Positions 44,738 to 52,566 of a stretch of DNA of 64,000 nt are shown here, one piece after another. The first letter of the stretch is position 1. The number at the start of each line of letters is the position of its first letter. Below the pieces are notes generated by a model. It saw only the letters and a list, made by a program, of their open reading frames with translations. It made no database searches and was not told where the DNA came from. A program made the position numbers and the translations under genes. The stretch spans positions 42,490 to 106,489 of the IMG/VR virus record IMGVR_UViG_3300034198_015644. One strand, written 5' to 3'. Origin of the DNA: a virus.

Positions 44738-47105
44738 AAAGGGTAAGAAGAAAAAAGAACCAATAATCATTCCGTCAAAAGCTCAGATAAAAGTTTATTG
44801 GGACGATTTTCCTGAAAATAATTCTTATGAGGGTAAAAAAAGAGTTAAAGCATATTTTTCAGAAAAATATAACATTCCTCAGGAAAATATTAACGTAGTT
44901 TTTAGGGCGAAGAAGAGGGATATTGAAGGCAAAGAAGTTTCAATTGAAGAAGGTGTGATTGATAATATTATGGATATCAATTACCAACGAGATCTATTTA
45001 AACAATGGTTAGATAGAGAAAAAATTCAAGTTGATTGGGAACGTCTAATCAAATTGGACGATAAGGTAAACGAAATTTTAAAGACTAAAAAAGATACGGA
45101 TTACAGATATCGGAGATGGTTTATAAAGGAAATCGAAATTAATAATTTTCTTTCTTTTGGTGAGGATAATGTTGTCGATTATAATAAATTAAATGGGGTT
45201 AATTTGGTTACATCTAACCCTACCAATACTGGCGGCAAAACAAATTTTTCCGTTGACGCATTACTGTTTTTATTTTTTGGAACTACTACTAAGACAAGTA
45301 AGAATGAAGAAGTATTCAATACTTTCAGTGGTAAACATAAAGTTTCTGTCAAGGGAGTGGTCAATATTGATGGTCACGATTATGTAATAGAAAGGACGTT
45401 AAGTAGAAAAGAAAAGAAAGATGGTACGTGGGGAGTAACGACAGGTTTGGAATACCAAAAACTTCTTTCTGATGGATCTTATGAAGATTTAAAAGGGGAG
45501 GCACGTCAACAAACAGAAAAGATTATAGTGGAGAGTATTGGTAGTGATTCAGATTTTTTAACAACAATTATTGCTACAGGTGAAAATCTTGAGACATTAA
45601 TTCATACAAAACCTACAGAAAGAGGTAAAATTTTTACAAAGTTTATTGGTCTTGAGGTTATTGAAGATAAAGAAACTATTGTTAAAGAACTTTCATCTGA
45701 TTTTAGAAAAAAGATGAAAGGATTGCATTACGATGTGGAAAGTTTGAAAGTTGAGATTGATGACCTTGAAAATGAAATTCTGAAATCTAACTCCACTATT
45801 AGTGAAAAAAATATAGAATTAATAAATGTCAACAATGAAGTATTGGAGTTAGATTATAAAAAAAATGAATTGGTTGCTAAAAAACAAGAAGTAGACCCAA
45901 AAATTTTACGACTTAATGAAAATACAATTAAGAATGATATCTCAGACATTACTAAGAGAGGTAAAATTTTAAAAAATGAGGTTGATGATTTAAATAGTAA
46001 ATTAAATGACATGCCTCAAATAGATTTTGATGAAGACGAATACGAATCTTTATTAAAAGAAGAAAAACAATTAATCACTGAGAAAACTACACTATCTTCT
46101 GAGTTAAAAAGTAATAATAATTTGATAAAACAATTGGAAGAAGGAAAAATCTGTCCAACGTGTAAGAGAGAACTGGAAGACGTTGATCATACCGATGAGA
46201 TCAATTCAATAAAAGATGAAATAAAAAAACAAAGTGTAGATTTAGAAACTATAATAAAAAAAATTAATGCACTTGAAAAAGAAATATTGGAAAGTAAAAG
46301 TTTAAAATTAAAGGCGGATGAAAAACAAAAGGTCGAACTTTTAATTTCCAAAAAAGAGGTTGAAATGGATAGAATGAGGTTAGATTTGAGAGAAAAAAAT
46401 AGTACACTAAAAGAATATGAGAATAATAAGAGTATTATTGAAAACAATCAAAAACTTCAATCAGAAATAATTTTATTAGAGAGTAATATCAAAATTAAAA
46501 ATAGTGAGAGAGATAATGTAATAATTGCAATTGAAAATGCTAAGAATGATATTAAAAGTGCAAATAATGAGATTACAGATAAAAAAGAATTAATTAATAG
46601 TATTAAGAAAGAGGAAGAGGTGGATAAAATTTTTACCATTTATGAAAAGATGATAGGTAAAAATGGTATATCTAAAATGGTCATTAAAAGCGTCATACCG
46701 ATTCTTAATTCCGAAATAGAACAATTATTGGACGGTATTAGTGATTTTAATATTGAACTCAGAGTTAGCGATAAAAATGAAATTGAGTTTGTTTTAATTC
46801 GTGGAGATGTAGTTAAAAATTTATCTACAGGATCTGGTTTTGAAAAAACAGTGGGTTCACTTGCACTTAGGACTATACTTGGTCGAATATCTACATTACC
46901 TAAACCAAATATAATAGTATTTGATGAAGTATTGGGTAAAGTTTCCGATGATAATTTACCGGCATTAAAAACATTCTTTGATAAGATTAGGGCATACTTT
47001 GATATTATACTTTTAATTACACATAGGGAACATTTCAAAGAACTTGCAAATCAACAAATTATGATTAATAAGGAAAATAACATCTCAAAATTTAGGTTAA
47101 TTTAA
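44709..47105 (+). CDS. Recombination ATPase, SbcC/Rad50-type (T4 gp46-like), 798 aa
   Basis: The ATPase head starts near residue 136 (IKEIEINNFLSFGE). The P-loop is NPTNTGG176-K177-T178, which keeps GKT but departs from the usual GxNGxGKS. Long coiled coils (about 310-480 and 490-640) flank a zinc hook C482-P-T-C485. The C-terminal head has the signature LSTGSGFEKTVGSLALR, Walker B IIVFD739-E740 and the LLITH switch. It works with gp47 in DNA-end resection. The first 135 residues are an extra lysine-rich domain not found in T4 gp46 (560 aa) and probably account for much of the added length. Confidence 0.88.
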   Translation: MEKEILEKPKKGKKKKEPIIIPSKAQIKVYWDDFPENNSYEGKKRVKAYFSEKYNIPQENINVVFRAKKRDIEGKEVSIEEGVIDNIMDINYQRDLFKQWLDREKIQVDWERLIKLDDKVNEILKTKKDTDYRYRRWFIKEIEINNFLSFGEDNVVDYNKLNGVNLVTSNPTNTGGKTNFSVDALLFLFFGTTTKTSKNEEVFNTFSGKHKVSVKGVVNIDGHDYVIERTLSRKEKKDGTWGVTTGLEYQKLLSDGSYEDLKGEARQQTEKIIVESIGSDSDFLTTIIATGENLETLIHTKPTERGKIFTKFIGLEVIEDKETIVKELSSDFRKKMKGLHYDVESLKVEIDDLENEILKSNSTISEKNIELINVNNEVLELDYKKNELVAKKQEVDPKILRLNENTIKNDISDITKRGKILKNEVDDLNSKLNDMPQIDFDEDEYESLLKEEKQLITEKTTLSSELKSNNNLIKQLEEGKICPTCKRELEDVDHTDEINSIKDEIKKQSVDLETIIKKINALEKEILESKSLKLKADEKQKVELLISKKEVEMDRMRLDLREKNSTLKEYENNKSIIENNQKLQSEIILLESNIKIKNSERDNVIIAIENAKNDIKSANNEITDKKELINSIKKEEEVDKIFTIYEKMIGKNGISKMVIKSVIPILNSEIEQLLDGISDFNIELRVSDKNEIEFVLIRGDVVKNLSTGSGFEKTVGSLALRTILGRISTLPKPNIIVFDEVLGKVSDDNLPALKTFFDKIRAYFDIILLITHREHFKELANQQIMINKENNISKFRLI

Positions 47106-47123
47106 ATATTTTACGTATATTTG
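47092..47123 (+). promoter_or_regulatory. Probable promoter for the 189 aa gene
   Basis: TATATTTG at 47116-47123 is a perfect -7 element. The -33 position, 20 bases upstream, holds TTAG (47092-47095), a partial match. It lies across the end of gp46. Confidence 0.5.
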
Positions 47124-47144
47124 TAGTCTAAAATATAAAAACAT

Positions 47145-47714
47145 ATGAAAAATTATTATTGTCTTATTGTTATTGGTAAAGTAGAAGGTATGGAAAATAC
47201 ATTAACTAAGGTCATAGAAGGAAAATTTATGCACAAAAATTTGGGTAAATTATTCATTTCTACTTTCGAATCAAATTTTTCTATATGGGAAATTGAACAA
47301 ATCTTACATGGAGAAAGAAGATCATATTTTTTGACTAAAATGCAAGGGTCTAATTTTACTGCCACAGTTCAGGACGAACAAATTCAAAACGATTTATTTT
47401 TAGATTATGTCACAAAAATGGTTCAATTGAATGACAATATTAACAATGATTTAACAAATTTTAATATTGAAGATCCATTTGAATCTAAAAAGATAAATCC
47501 TATGGATTTTGAAGACAAAATTAATGAATTTTTAAATAATATTAAAAATAATTCTGATGGAAAAAATCCATTTAAAAGTAGAAAAAAAGTTAAAAATGTA
47601 GAAATAGAACCACCAACGTTAGACGAAATTTTAGATAAAATTAATAAGGTTGGTTATCAAAAATTGACCAAATTTGAAAAAGAATGTTTAGAAAATTATT
47701 CAAAAAAGGGATAA
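47145..47714 (+). CDS. Unidentified protein with DUF6576-like C-terminus, 189 aa
   Basis: The last 30 residues (LDEILDKINKVGYQKLTKFE) match the short helical tail 'ILDKI...G..SLT..EK.FL...SK' known as DUF6576 at the end of Bacteroidota rhomboid-family proteins. The N-terminal 90 residues form a probable alpha/beta domain with no known match, and the middle is an acidic linker. There are no membrane segments. It has its own promoter and lies between gp46 and the sigma factor. A role in the takeover of the host is possible; function unknown. Confidence 0.65.
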   Translation: MKNYYCLIVIGKVEGMENTLTKVIEGKFMHKNLGKLFISTFESNFSIWEIEQILHGERRSYFLTKMQGSNFTATVQDEQIQNDLFLDYVTKMVQLNDNINNDLTNFNIEDPFESKKINPMDFEDKINEFLNNIKNNSDGKNPFKSRKKVKNVEIEPPTLDEILDKINKVGYQKLTKFEKECLENYSKKG

Positions 47715-47719
47715 AAAAA

Positions 47720-47751
47720 TTTGGTTTTTGTCCAAAAATTTACTATATTTG
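47720..47751 (+). promoter_or_regulatory. Bacteroidota-type promoter for the phage sigma factor
   Basis: TTTG at 47720-47723, 20-base spacer, TATATTTG at 47744-47751, 25 bases before the ATG. A perfect match to the host housekeeping promoter form, so the host holoenzyme should read it, and the phage sigma factor may read it too. Confidence 0.75.
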
Positions 47752-47776
47752 ATACTTATAAAAACAAAAAAAGTTT

Positions 47777-48580
47777 ATGTCTAAAAAATATATTAATTCT
47801 ACTGAAGAAAGTTTAACAAAATACTTCCAAGAAGTTAGAAAAACGGACACCATTAATGGTGACAAGGAAGTAGAATTGGCTAAAAGGATTAAAAATGGAG
47901 ATCAAGGAGCAATTGAAGAATTGGTATCTGCAAATTTACGTTTTGTCATTAGTATAGCTAAAGACTATCAAAATGGCGGATTACCATTGTCAGATTTAAT
48001 TTCCGAAGGAAATTATGGTCTAATAACTGCGGCTAAAAGATTTGATCATACTAAAGGTTATAAATTTATTTCTTATGCGGTTTGGTGGATTCGACAATCA
48101 ATTCTACAATCTTTGAATGAAAATGGTAGGATGGTTAGACTTCCTGCAAATGTAATTAATAAGATTACTAAGAATAAGAAAGAACTAGAAAAAATGGGGG
48201 CAAATTTTCACGAATATGATTATGACAATAATAATATTGAAAATGATTATCCTTACGTCTTATCACTTAGTTCTCATATGAATGAAGATGGTGACGAGCT
48301 AATTGACCTCATTGAGGATAAATCAGTTAAGAGACCTGATCATGATTTGATGAATGAAGGTGACATGAAATATGAAATAAATCAAGCACTTTCATATTTA
48401 AGTGAACGTGAACGTAATATTATTGAATGTTATTTTGGTTTAAATGGTGAGAGAATGACTCTCGAAATGATTGGTGAGGAATATAATCTAACTAAAGAAC
48501 GTGTTAGGCAGATTAAAGAAAAGGCAATCAGGAAACTACGTTATAATTCAGATAAATTGTACGAATTTTTAAATAATTAA
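47777..48580 (+). CDS. Phage-encoded primary-type sigma-70 factor, 267 aa
   Basis: Region 1.2/2.1: EVELAKRIKNGD then NLRFV near residue 55. Region 2: GGLPLSDLISEGNYGLITAAKRFD and YKFISYAVWWIRQSIL (residues 95-110), the -10 melting segment. Region 4: LSERERNIIECYFGL and the helix-turn-helix TLEMIGEEYNLTKERVRQIKEKA. This is the Bacteroidota RpoD pattern, with no region 1.1, slightly shorter than host copies (about 287 aa). The part between regions 2 and 4 is the most changed and acidic (DYDNNNIEND). It would redirect host RNA polymerase, either reinforcing early promoters or reading variant ones. It is monocistronic with its own promoter. Confidence 0.9.
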   Translation: MSKKYINSTEESLTKYFQEVRKTDTINGDKEVELAKRIKNGDQGAIEELVSANLRFVISIAKDYQNGGLPLSDLISEGNYGLITAAKRFDHTKGYKFISYAVWWIRQSILQSLNENGRMVRLPANVINKITKNKKELEKMGANFHEYDYDNNNIENDYPYVLSLSSHMNEDGDELIDLIEDKSVKRPDHDLMNEGDMKYEINQALSYLSERERNIIECYFGLNGERMTLEMIGEEYNLTKERVRQIKEKAIRKLRYNSDKLYEFLNN

Positions 48581-48607
48581 TCGTATATTTATTATATAAA
48601 AAACAAC

Positions 48608-48928
48608 ATGGAATTTTTAAAAAAATGGGGTATTTTAATCATTACATTTTTTAATGTAATGATATTTTTTAGTACTTGTGGGACAAAATCTAAAATTGAA
48701 AAAGTAGAAAAAAGATTTAATGCCGTATTGTACAATGATTCTATACAAGGTGAAATAAATTCAATAGATAGAGAAATTTTATTGAATGAAACTTCAAGGG
48801 AGGTGGTCTATAATTGGAATGCAATTGTTAGAACTACAGAAAGACCCGATGATGTGATGAATAAATACAACTTGAAGATAAAAGAGTTGGAAAAACAAAA
48901 AGAAAAATTAAAGAATGCTAAACAATAA
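48608..48928 (+). CDS. Small membrane-anchored coiled-coil protein, 106 aa
   Basis: Residues 7-23 form one hydrophobic segment (GILIITFFNVMIFFSTC) ending in a cysteine. It fits a lipobox poorly (S-T before C), so a simple N-terminal anchor is more likely than a lipoprotein. The rest is charged, with a C-terminal lysine/glutamate-rich coiled coil (KIKELEKQKEKLKN). It overlaps the next membrane-protein gene by 14 bases. This arrangement, before the amidase-like gene, would suit a lysis-cassette helper, but there is no motif to prove it. Confidence 0.65.
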   Translation: MEFLKKWGILIITFFNVMIFFSTCGTKSKIEKVEKRFNAVLYNDSIQGEINSIDREILLNETSREVVYNWNAIVRTTERPDDVMNKYNLKIKELEKQKEKLKNAKQ

Positions 48929-49781
48929 AAAAACTTTATTTTGGTTAATTCTTTCTAGTTTTTTATTAATTCCTTTAATTGTATCAGTAATATCTAGTAT
49001 ACACGTTATTAACTTTTTTGAGTTATCTAATTTTACCGGTTTAGCAGTTGCATTGTCAATTTCATTTGAAATCGGAGCATTATCGGCATTGGCGGGTTTA
49101 GTGGTGATGGATAAAATAAATAAAAATGTCATTTATTTTATTTTTATTCTATTAACCGCATACCAAATGATGGGTAACACTTATTATGCATACGATATGT
49201 TGTCACAAAAAATGTTAATAAATCCGAACCTAATAAAAAATTGGACGGAACTTTTTGGTTTTGAAACTGACGACACTATATTAATGAAGAGGATAATCTC
49301 GATAATTTCAGGGGCAATATTACCAATTGTTTCACTTTGTTTTTTAGATCTTTCGGTAGACTATATTAAAAAATCATATCCTACAGAAACTATTCTAAAT
49401 GAAGAGGTAAAAAAAAAACTTCTGACGATAGAGGATCAGACAATTGAACATATTGTTAATACTCCGATTAAGGAAAATGTTGAACCTGTGGTAACAATTG
49501 AACAACCAATTGTTCAAAATACTATAGAAAATGAACGACCAATAGTTGAAGACAATAAAATTTTGGTCGAAGAACCTTTTATTGATGAGGAAGATTTAGA
49601 AATAGAATCTCTTTTTAGTCCGAATACCCAACAAGCTGAGGTTATAACTGAGGAGGATAAAAAAATTATTAGAGATCAAATAAATGAAATTAAAAATAAT
49701 GTTAAAGATACTGAATCAACAGATAATACTATAAAAATGCGCCCTAAAGGTGGATTTCATAATGTAATTTATACAAAATGA
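48915..49781 (+). CDS. Multi-pass membrane protein with acidic cytoplasmic tail, 288 aa
   Basis: Four hydrophobic segments lie in the first 155 residues (about 8-30, 38-62, 70-95 and 130-150). A long acidic tail follows, rich in glutamate, isoleucine and proline (EEPFIDEEDLEIESLF), ending KMRPKGGFHNVIYTK. The four-helix N-terminal part could form a holin-like pore or a membrane platform, but its length is far above that of ordinary holins. It overlaps the amidase-like gene by 4 bases (ATGA), supporting a shared lysis or envelope role. Confidence 0.65.
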   Translation: MLNNKKTLFWLILSSFLLIPLIVSVISSIHVINFFELSNFTGLAVALSISFEIGALSALAGLVVMDKINKNVIYFIFILLTAYQMMGNTYYAYDMLSQKMLINPNLIKNWTELFGFETDDTILMKRIISIISGAILPIVSLCFLDLSVDYIKKSYPTETILNEEVKKKLLTIEDQTIEHIVNTPIKENVEPVVTIEQPIVQNTIENERPIVEDNKILVEEPFIDEEDLEIESLFSPNTQQAEVITEEDKKIIRDQINEIKNNVKDTESTDNTIKMRPKGGFHNVIYTK

Positions 49782-50392
49782 TTGACGTTAATAGTTATGT
49801 TTTAAGTAATAATAATTATCATTTTTTAGAGACAGAAAAAAAACAAATTGTCATTGGGAATACATTTAATGTGGATATGAACCATTTTTTTGGGTGGACA
49901 CATAGATCGAATGGTAGTTATAAAAAAGTTTCCAATTTTACTATCGACACAGGAGGTAAGATTTACCAACACTTCGACTCCAATTACTATTCAGAATTTT
50001 TACCCAATTCTATATATAATAAACATATAGTATCTATAGTTTTGGTTAACGAAGGTTGGTTAGATTATGATATAAAAGATAAAAAATATATAAATTGTTT
50101 TGGTAATGTTTATCTTAAAGATAACATGATAGAAAAACGTTGGAGAAACCATAGTTTTTGGGATACTTATAGTGAAAAACAAATTGATTCTTTAACCGAA
50201 TTAACCAAATATTTATTAGAAAAACATAACATAATCAAAAAAGTATTAGGACATAACACTTACGTTAGAGATATAGTTGGATTTGAGGGGGTAACATATC
50301 GTAGTAATTGGATAAAAGATAGTACCGATTTAAGTCCAAGTTTTGATTTTGAGATATTTAAAAATAAAATAGAAGACAATGGCATACAATGA
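49778..50392 (+). CDS. N-acetylmuramoyl-L-alanine amidase-like protein (amidase_2/PGRP fold), 204 aa
   Basis: The fold pattern is that of amidase_2: a strand KQIVIGNTF, then VSNFTIDTGGKIYQHFDSN, VSIVLVNEGWL, the helix SEKQIDSLTELTKYLLEKH and KKVLGH159NTY. These enzymes cut the sugar-peptide bond of peptidoglycan. The first zinc ligand, normally a His after the first strand, is Gly27-Asn28 here, and no clear third ligand follows H159. The active site is therefore unusual or lost. No signal peptide is present, so export would need a holin. It sits between a membrane protein and, across the junction, a candidate spanin. Confidence 0.7.
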   Translation: MIDVNSYVLSNNNYHFLETEKKQIVIGNTFNVDMNHFFGWTHRSNGSYKKVSNFTIDTGGKIYQHFDSNYYSEFLPNSIYNKHIVSIVLVNEGWLDYDIKDKKYINCFGNVYLKDNMIEKRWRNHSFWDTYSEKQIDSLTELTKYLLEKHNIIKKVLGHNTYVRDIVGFEGVTYRSNWIKDSTDLSPSFDFEIFKNKIEDNGIQ

Positions 50393-50816
50393 TCCACTTA
50401 GAGACATCACGAGAGAGATGATCGATAAAATGTACGAAAATAAAACAAAAAAGTTAATCAGAGAAGAATTTGACGAAAAAATTGAGTTAAAAGAGGATGA
50501 AGCTAAAGAAGAAGAAAAAAAATTCAGGGAAACTGTATCACCAAGAGTAGAGTTTAAAAAATTTTTTATATACCCAAAAGCGTTTAATGTGGAATGGGCA
50601 GGAAAATTTACTAGTTCTAATTTAGAATGGGTTTATTCGTTAGATACCAGTAATGGTGTTTATATTACAGGAGATTTAGTGCAATTAGATGATGATACTA
50701 TGGAAATTTTGAAAAAATTAGTGGGTTATTATGAAACTTGGTCTAACGAATGGGCTAATAAGATTGCAGATAATTACGAATCTAAAAGTAAGGAATCGGG
50801 AGAAGAAACTATTTAA
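50379..50816 (+). CDS. Unidentified charged protein, 145 aa
   Basis: The start lies 14 bases inside the amidase-like gene, suggesting coupling. Residues 10-60 are a highly charged helix (EEFDEKIELKEDEAKEEEKK), followed by a compact alpha/beta part with FFIYPKAFNVEWAGKF and YETWSNEWANKI. No signal peptide or membrane segment. It converges with the minus-strand spanin candidate, overlapping by 4 bases. Family unknown. Confidence 0.65.
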   Translation: MAYNDPLRDITREMIDKMYENKTKKLIREEFDEKIELKEDEAKEEEKKFRETVSPRVEFKKFFIYPKAFNVEWAGKFTSSNLEWVYSLDTSNGVYITGDLVQLDDDTMEILKKLVGYYETWSNEWANKIADNYESKSKESGEETI

Positions 50817-51361
50817 TTTTTATCTTTCTTTTTTCTTTTTGTAATAAGTGAGACTATTTTAACTACCCCACCTATTATTAAACCCCAAAGACCGGTGTTT
50901 ATTAAAGTTAATATTATTGTGGTACATAGGAATAGCCAAAATCCTGCGGTGAAAAATTTATAAATACTTGGGACATATTTAACTTCTTTGGTTATGGTAA
51001 TGTTAGTATTTTTATTTTCTGTTTTATACTTCTCTATTTGAGACTCTAATTTAGTGATTAAAAGATCTTTTTCGTCACAGTTGTTTTGTACACTGATTTT
51101 ACCATTTTTTACTTGGACTAGGCTACTACTACTTTTTGATCTGTATATAAAAACCGTATCTTTATTGCACGGTACTTCAAATTTTATAGTATCACCAGGT
51201 ATTTTTATTAATGTATCTTTATAAACAATTTCTGTTTTAGTTATAATACTATCTTTATTTACGTATATAATATTAGGTTTATTGACCTTACATGTGGTCA
51301 AAGTTAGAATTATAAATACCCCTAAAAATAGGGTTAAATATTTGTTTATTAGTCTTTTCAT
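50813..51361 (-). CDS. Candidate unimolecular spanin (lipoprotein with C-terminal membrane segment), 182 aa
   Basis: The N-terminus is a lipoprotein signal: basic MKRLINK, hydrophobic core, then LTLTTC24. A periplasmic stretch follows with beta-type repeats (IVYKDTLIKIPGDTIKFEVP) and a coiled coil (LLITKLESQIEKYKTE). A C-terminal membrane segment (about 135-170) ends in a basic tail KRKKKDKN. An outer-membrane lipid anchor joined to an inner-membrane helix in one chain is the layout of phage u-spanins such as T1 gp11, which fuse the two membranes in lysis. Position next to the amidase-like gene supports this; the opposite strand is unusual. Confidence 0.65.
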   Translation of the reverse strand: MKRLINKYLTLFLGVFIILTLTTCKVNKPNIIYVNKDSIITKTEIVYKDTLIKIPGDTIKFEVPCNKDTVFIYRSKSSSSLVQVKNGKISVQNNCDEKDLLITKLESQIEKYKTENKNTNITITKEVKYVPSIYKFFTAGFWLFLCTTIILTLINTGLWGLIIGGVVKIVSLITKRKKKDKN

Positions 51362-51426
51362 CTCCCTATAAATACCAAAAATGATAAAAAAAATAAATAT
51401 TTATATATTTAAGAATATTTATTAAT

Positions 51427-51711
51427 ATGAAGATTATAATAACCGAAAACCAACTAAAAGTCATTAGTGAAGCATTTACTCAAACAGATAAAACTGAAAT
51501 TGAGAGAATTATTAGGAAAGAAATAAAAGATGCTTTAGATGATAGTAAATTTAAGAAAAAAATCAAAGATTATATGGATGAAGAACATAAATCTAGAGAT
51601 TTTGAAAAAAAATTAGTCGAAGTTAGTAAAAATGTGTTGGTTCAGTTATTTAAACAAATGTACAATAAGAGAAGTGTTTGGACTTCAGGATTATCTAATG
51701 ACCCAAGCTAA
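51427..51711 (+). CDS. Small charged protein with possible head-targeting N-terminus, 94 aa
   Basis: Begins MKIIITENQLKVISE followed by Ala, almost the same as the start of the protein on the minus strand at 40123. ISE-Ala fits the (L/I)-x-E cleavage site of T4-type prohead proteases. The rest is a lysine/glutamate-rich helix (IRKEIKDALDDSKFKKKIKDY) and a short tail. It abuts the next gene (stop, then ATG directly). A scaffold or internal head protein is possible. No family recognised. Confidence 0.65.
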   Translation: MKIIITENQLKVISEAFTQTDKTEIERIIRKEIKDALDDSKFKKKIKDYMDEEHKSRDFEKKLVEVSKNVLVQLFKQMYNKRSVWTSGLSNDPS

Positions 51712-52542
51712 ATGGATTTTAAGACAAATTTAACGGACAAAATTAAACAAGAATTTCGAAAAGGGGTGGATTCTTTACCTTCTTCGGCAAAAATGGGTAT
51801 AGGCGTAATAAACGAAAAAAAAGAAACCATTAAATTCAAAAGTTGGAGAAAATCCATAATAAACGCTTTAACATTTTTGGATAATGACTATGATTTAGGT
51901 ATGCCAGGGGAGGATAAGAATAAACAAATATTTAAAGATGATTTAATAAATTTATTAGGAAATTGCCCAAATTACCGTTGTGTTTCTAAAATTTTAAAAA
52001 AGACTTTTAAAAATAAAGAAATAATAGATAACATTATGGATAAGGCATATGAAGATTATACCACAAAAGGTTTAAATCCTAAATCTAAAGATGAAACTAC
52101 AACATCGGCTTCTTCGGGACAATATTCGGGTCCTTTGTTTGGAGGTACACCAAAATTTAAATCTAATGTAGATATTCATAGAACAGATGAAACTTTAAAG
52201 AAAAGTGAGATAGAAAAATTAGTAAAAGAAACCATTCAAAATTTAAATACTGATGAATCTACAACTGCATCATCTGCTGGACCTTATGTAGGGACTGCAA
52301 TATGGGCGAAGAATAGAGAAAATTGGAGAGGTAAAAATAAACTTTGGAAAGGTGGTAAATTTGTCTCAGTGAAAGAAAAATGTAAGAAATACCCATACTG
52401 TAATCAAAGTCCTGAGGCAATTATTCTAAGTGACGTGCCTATGGATAAATTAGACCATGTTTTTGAACGTTTAAGTAAGAAAACTAATAAACCTTATAGT
52501 TATATAAAAAGAATGTTTTTTAAACACTTTGATGTAAAATAA
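51712..52542 (+). CDS. Unidentified protein, possibly virion-associated, 276 aa
   Basis: The N-terminal domain (about 1-110) is helical with a CPNYRC pair. A Ser/Thr/Gly-rich linker follows (TTTSASSGQYSGPLFGG). A second similar linker (STTASSAGPYVGTAIW) leads to a C-terminal basic domain with KCKKYPYCNQ and SYIKRMFFKHF. The repeated linker 'TxASS(G/A)xYxGxxxxG' is a feature of the protein. It starts directly after the preceding stop and is followed by another lysine-rich gene. Function unknown. Confidence 0.65.
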   Translation: MDFKTNLTDKIKQEFRKGVDSLPSSAKMGIGVINEKKETIKFKSWRKSIINALTFLDNDYDLGMPGEDKNKQIFKDDLINLLGNCPNYRCVSKILKKTFKNKEIIDNIMDKAYEDYTTKGLNPKSKDETTTSASSGQYSGPLFGGTPKFKSNVDIHRTDETLKKSEIEKLVKETIQNLNTDESTTASSAGPYVGTAIWAKNRENWRGKNKLWKGGKFVSVKEKCKKYPYCNQSPEAIILSDVPMDKLDHVFERLSKKTNKPYSYIKRMFFKHFDVK

Positions 52543-52566
52543 AGTATTTATAATAAAATAAATAAA

